DNA of 64,000 bases from Halobellus sp. Atlit-31R (lineage in GTDB: Archaea; Halobacteriota; Halobacteria; Halobacteriales; Haloferacaceae), in contig QPLR01000002.1 in NCBI GenBank assembly GCA_003665935.1, positions 682,001 to 746,000 of the forward strand. Reading direction: 5' to 3'. This document shows, piece after piece, positions 61,746-64,000 of the stretch; the stretch's first letter is position 1, and the number at the start of each line of letters is the position of its first letter. A program made the translations under genes and the position numbers. The notes under the pieces were generated by a model, which did no database searches, had not been told where the DNA came from, and saw only the letters and a program-made list of their open reading frames with translations.

Positions 61746-64000
61746 ATGAGACTTCGGACCGTGCTGAACGAGTACAAGCGCGACCGTGATGGGCGATTTC
61801 CGGGAGAGCTGCCCACCGTCGACGGCGCGTTTTCCGGGCACGGCGACCGACTCGTCTACGTCGGTCCTGACGGGGCCCTCCGCGATTATTCGTCCGCGCT
61901 CTCGGGACTCCACGGTATCGACCGCTCGCGGTTCGCGATCGAGGCTGACGGGGAGATCCGCTGGTTCGACGACCTCGAACGAGTGCGGCAGCATTACTAC
62001 CGTGAGACGAGCCTCGTGGAGACGGAGTACAACGCCGGCACCTACACCGTCCACCAGTACGATCTGACCCTGGGGCGGGCACACGTCACGCACGTCGAAC
62101 TTCGGGGGGCGATCCCGACGGATGCGCATCTGACGGCTTTTCTGACGTTCGCACCGGAGAGCAGCGAGACGCAGGTCGCACGCCTCGTTCACGAGGCCGG
62201 CGGTCCGAACGACACGCAGGCGGTCGAGGTGTTCCACCGCGACGAACACGACTACGTCACGGCGTCGACGGGGCTCGACGACGTCCGGGCGCAGATCCCC
62301 GAGCGCTTCGAGGAGATGCTGTCGGCGGACGCGTTCGAGCTCCCCCGCGACGCCGTCCTCGAACGGTACGAGGACACGCACCTCAGCGGCGACATCGTCG
62401 TCTCGGCACCGCTCGAACGGGAGGACCGGGGCGTGCAGACGACGCTCGTCACGCAGCTCTCGGATCACACCGAGGTCGACCGCGAAGCCGCGCTGGCGGA
62501 CCTCCGGAACTGCGCGCTCGAACACGCAACCGCGGACGACATCCGCGTCGCCGCTCGCGAGCGAGCCGAGGTGTCCGTTCCGGAGGGCGTCCCCAGACCG
62601 CGCACCGTTCGTGCCGACCTGCGCGCGCTGTCGCTGCTGACAGCTCCGTCGGGCGCACACATCGCCGGTCCGGAGTTCGACCCCTTCTACACGCACTCCG
62701 GCGGATACGGCTACACGTGGTTCCGCGACGAAGCCGAGGTCGCCAGGCACGTGCTCCGGAGCGACGGACTGCTCGGACTGGACGCGGCCGAGCGACTGTC
62801 GACCATCGCGTCGTTCTTCTGCGACACGCAGCTCGACGACGGCTCGTGGCCACACCGCGTGTGGGCGATCGACGGCACGCTCGCGCCGGGGTGGGCGAAC
62901 GCGCGGATCGAGAGCTCCGACGCGCCCGAACACCAGGCCGACCAGACCGCGAGCGTCGTCGCCTACCTCGCGACGCTGCTGCGAGAGCGGCAGTCAGACC
63001 TCTCGGCGGCACTCACAGCGCAGATTCGGAAGACGATCGAAGCCGGCGTTTCGGCTCTCGACGAGGATCTCGAAGCCGACGGGCTCCCGCGGGCGTGTCA
63101 GAACGCCTGGGAGAACATGATCGGCCGCTTCGTGCACACGGCCGCGACGTTCCTACACGCGTACGCGAGCGTCGCCGCGGCACCCGTCAGTGCCGATCTC
63201 GCGGCCCACGCTGGCGCGCAGGCCGACGCCGTCTTCGAGGGCCTGGATCTGCTCTGGGACGACGACTACGGCGTGTACGCGCTCCGGCTCCGCGACGGCG
63301 GCGGCAACCTCGACTCGCGGCTGGACTCGGGATCGTTCGCGCTGGTCGAGGCGTTCGCCGCCTACGACGACGTCGACGAACTCGACGAGCTCCCGCGACG
63401 GACGCTCTCGCGGCTCGAACAGCATCTCCGGACGGCGTTCGAAGATCTCTACCGGGAGTCCGACGACGGCGAGGTCGCCGGACTCGTCCGATTCGAGGGC
63501 GACTACTGGCGCAGCGCAGAGCAGGACGACGAGAAAGTGTGGTCCGTCTCGACTGCGCTGGGGGCGAACGCCGCCGCGGAGTTCGCCGTGCTTCTCGACG
63601 ACTACGGCCGACTGACCGCCTCGAAGGAGTTCTTCGACTTCGCGACGGAGCTCTACGAACTGCTTCGGCCGGAGGGGCCGTTCTGTACGGGGGCCGGCTA
63701 CCTCGCCGAGCAGGTCTTCGACGACGGCACGCCGGACAGCGCCGCGCCGCTGGCGTGGTCGCACGCGATGCGGCTCCGCGCGACCGGATTCCTCGAAGCC
63801 CACGACGCCCTGCCCGCGCCGAAGTCCGCGCCGTCGGGGCCGGAAGCGCGGCCGCGCTGGACGACCGGCGAGAAGTACGGCGTCGGGACTGTCGCGGATC
63901 ACACCGCGGTGGACCCCTCCCGCGTGTGGTTCACGCTGACCGAGGGGGCGCTGACGGAGGTTCGGTTCCCGCGCGTGGACCTGATGAACCTCCGCACGTT
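61746..64000 (+). CDS. GH15 glucan 1,4-alpha-glucosidase (3' partial)
   Basis: Open from the ATG at 61746 to the window end, more than 750 codons. An N-terminal supersandwich-like domain (to about residue 270) precedes a GH15 (alpha/alpha)6 catalytic domain with THSGGYGYTWFRDEAE near residue 320, QLDDGSWPHRVWAIDG, HQADQTASVV and EQVFDDGTPDSAAPLAWSHA. From about residue 690 a further domain starts (KYGVGTVADHTAVDPSRVWF) resembling the glucodextranase N-terminal type, so a second module lies beyond the edge. Releases glucose from alpha-glucans, matching the divergent GH13 gene. No signal peptide. Confidence 0.85.
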   Translation, partial: MRLRTVLNEYKRDRDGRFPGELPTVDGAFSGHGDRLVYVGPDGALRDYSSALSGLHGIDRSRFAIEADGEIRWFDDLERVRQHYYRETSLVETEYNAGTYTVHQYDLTLGRAHVTHVELRGAIPTDAHLTAFLTFAPESSETQVARLVHEAGGPNDTQAVEVFHRDEHDYVTASTGLDDVRAQIPERFEEMLSADAFELPRDAVLERYEDTHLSGDIVVSAPLEREDRGVQTTLVTQLSDHTEVDREAALADLRNCALEHATADDIRVAARERAEVSVPEGVPRPRTVRADLRALSLLTAPSGAHIAGPEFDPFYTHSGGYGYTWFRDEAEVARHVLRSDGLLGLDAAERLSTIASFFCDTQLDDGSWPHRVWAIDGTLAPGWANARIESSDAPEHQADQTASVVAYLATLLRERQSDLSAALTAQIRKTIEAGVSALDEDLEADGLPRACQNAWENMIGRFVHTAATFLHAYASVAAAPVSADLAAHAGAQADAVFEGLDLLWDDDYGVYALRLRDGGGNLDSRLDSGSFALVEAFAAYDDVDELDELPRRTLSRLEQHLRTAFEDLYRESDDGEVAGLVRFEGDYWRSAEQDDEKVWSVSTALGANAAAEFAVLLDDYGRLTASKEFFDFATELYELLRPEGPFCTGAGYLAEQVFDDGTPDSAAPLAWSHAMRLRATGFLEAHDALPAPKSAPSGPEARPRWTTGEKYGVGTVADHTAVDPSRVWFTLTEGALTEVRFPRVDLMNLRT

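Overview
The window is a very GC-rich, densely packed stretch of a halophilic archaeal (class Halobacteria) chromosome. The evidence is the strongly acidic proteome, mostly leaderless-looking promoters (TATA-like boxes about 25-35 bases before start codons), Tat-dependent lipoproteins, and typical archaeal genes: KorAB, the RNase aCPSF1, the diadenylate cyclase DacZ, SBDS, geranylgeranyl reductase, archaeal-type ProRS and halo-type histidine kinase and transducer. The genus cannot be fixed from the sequence. No integrase, intact insertion sequence, CRISPR array or rRNA is present. Most of the window is ordinary core genome with short non-coding oddities between genes.

Layout. 1-12.4 kb: the end of an ABC exporter operon, a methyltransferase, an RCK-DHH phosphoesterase, tRNA-Lys(CTT) with a duplicated 3' flank, an Lrp-type regulator, FUN14, SBDS, thioredoxin, a riboflavin-pathway reductase, a GT4 glycosyltransferase, a protein with an SPY-repeat tail, a GNAT acetyltransferase and acetyl-CoA synthetase. 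12.5-17 kb: a four-gene nosLDFY operon for nitrous oxide reductase maturation, without nosZ, in which NosD carries an extra NosL-like N-terminal domain. 17-30 kb: a flavin reductase, korAB, a methyl-accepting transducer, lipid geranylgeranyl reductase, AKR, DUF373, SDR, a coiled-coil protein, DUF371 and endonuclease III. 30-45.7 kb: methylglyoxal synthase, aCPSF1, proS, dacZ with a channel gene, a hexapeptide acyltransferase, purD, a DUF255 protein, a MASE3-PAS histidine kinase and cysteine synthase.

46-59 kb is the most distinctive region. It holds a GIY-YIG (DUF123) protein, a DCC thiol protein, a MrfA/YprA-type helicase and a divergent photolyase, with a 24-bp tandem repeat between the last two. 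Next come two matching palindromes (TTTAGGC-N2-GCCTAAA) that look like DtxR/SirR/Idr-type metal-repressor operators. One sits at the start of an RGP-like glucan-protein synthase gene. The other lies just downstream of the TATA box of an iron(III) ABC transporter operon (binding protein, permease, ATPase), which runs with a 3-bp gap into a large GT-C-like membrane glycosyltransferase gene. This suggests, without proving it, that iron limitation controls glycan genes as well as iron uptake.

59-64 kb: a zinc-ribbon protein, then a divergent pair for alpha-glucan use, an alpha-amylase-family enzyme (minus) and a GH15 glucoamylase (plus, cut by the window end). Non-coding features worth attention are an 82-bp MITE-like inverted-repeat element at 20.7 kb, a hairpin cluster at 10.2 kb, and two stretches (28.6-28.9 and 45.7-46.2 kb) with good TATA boxes that are not placed before any gene.
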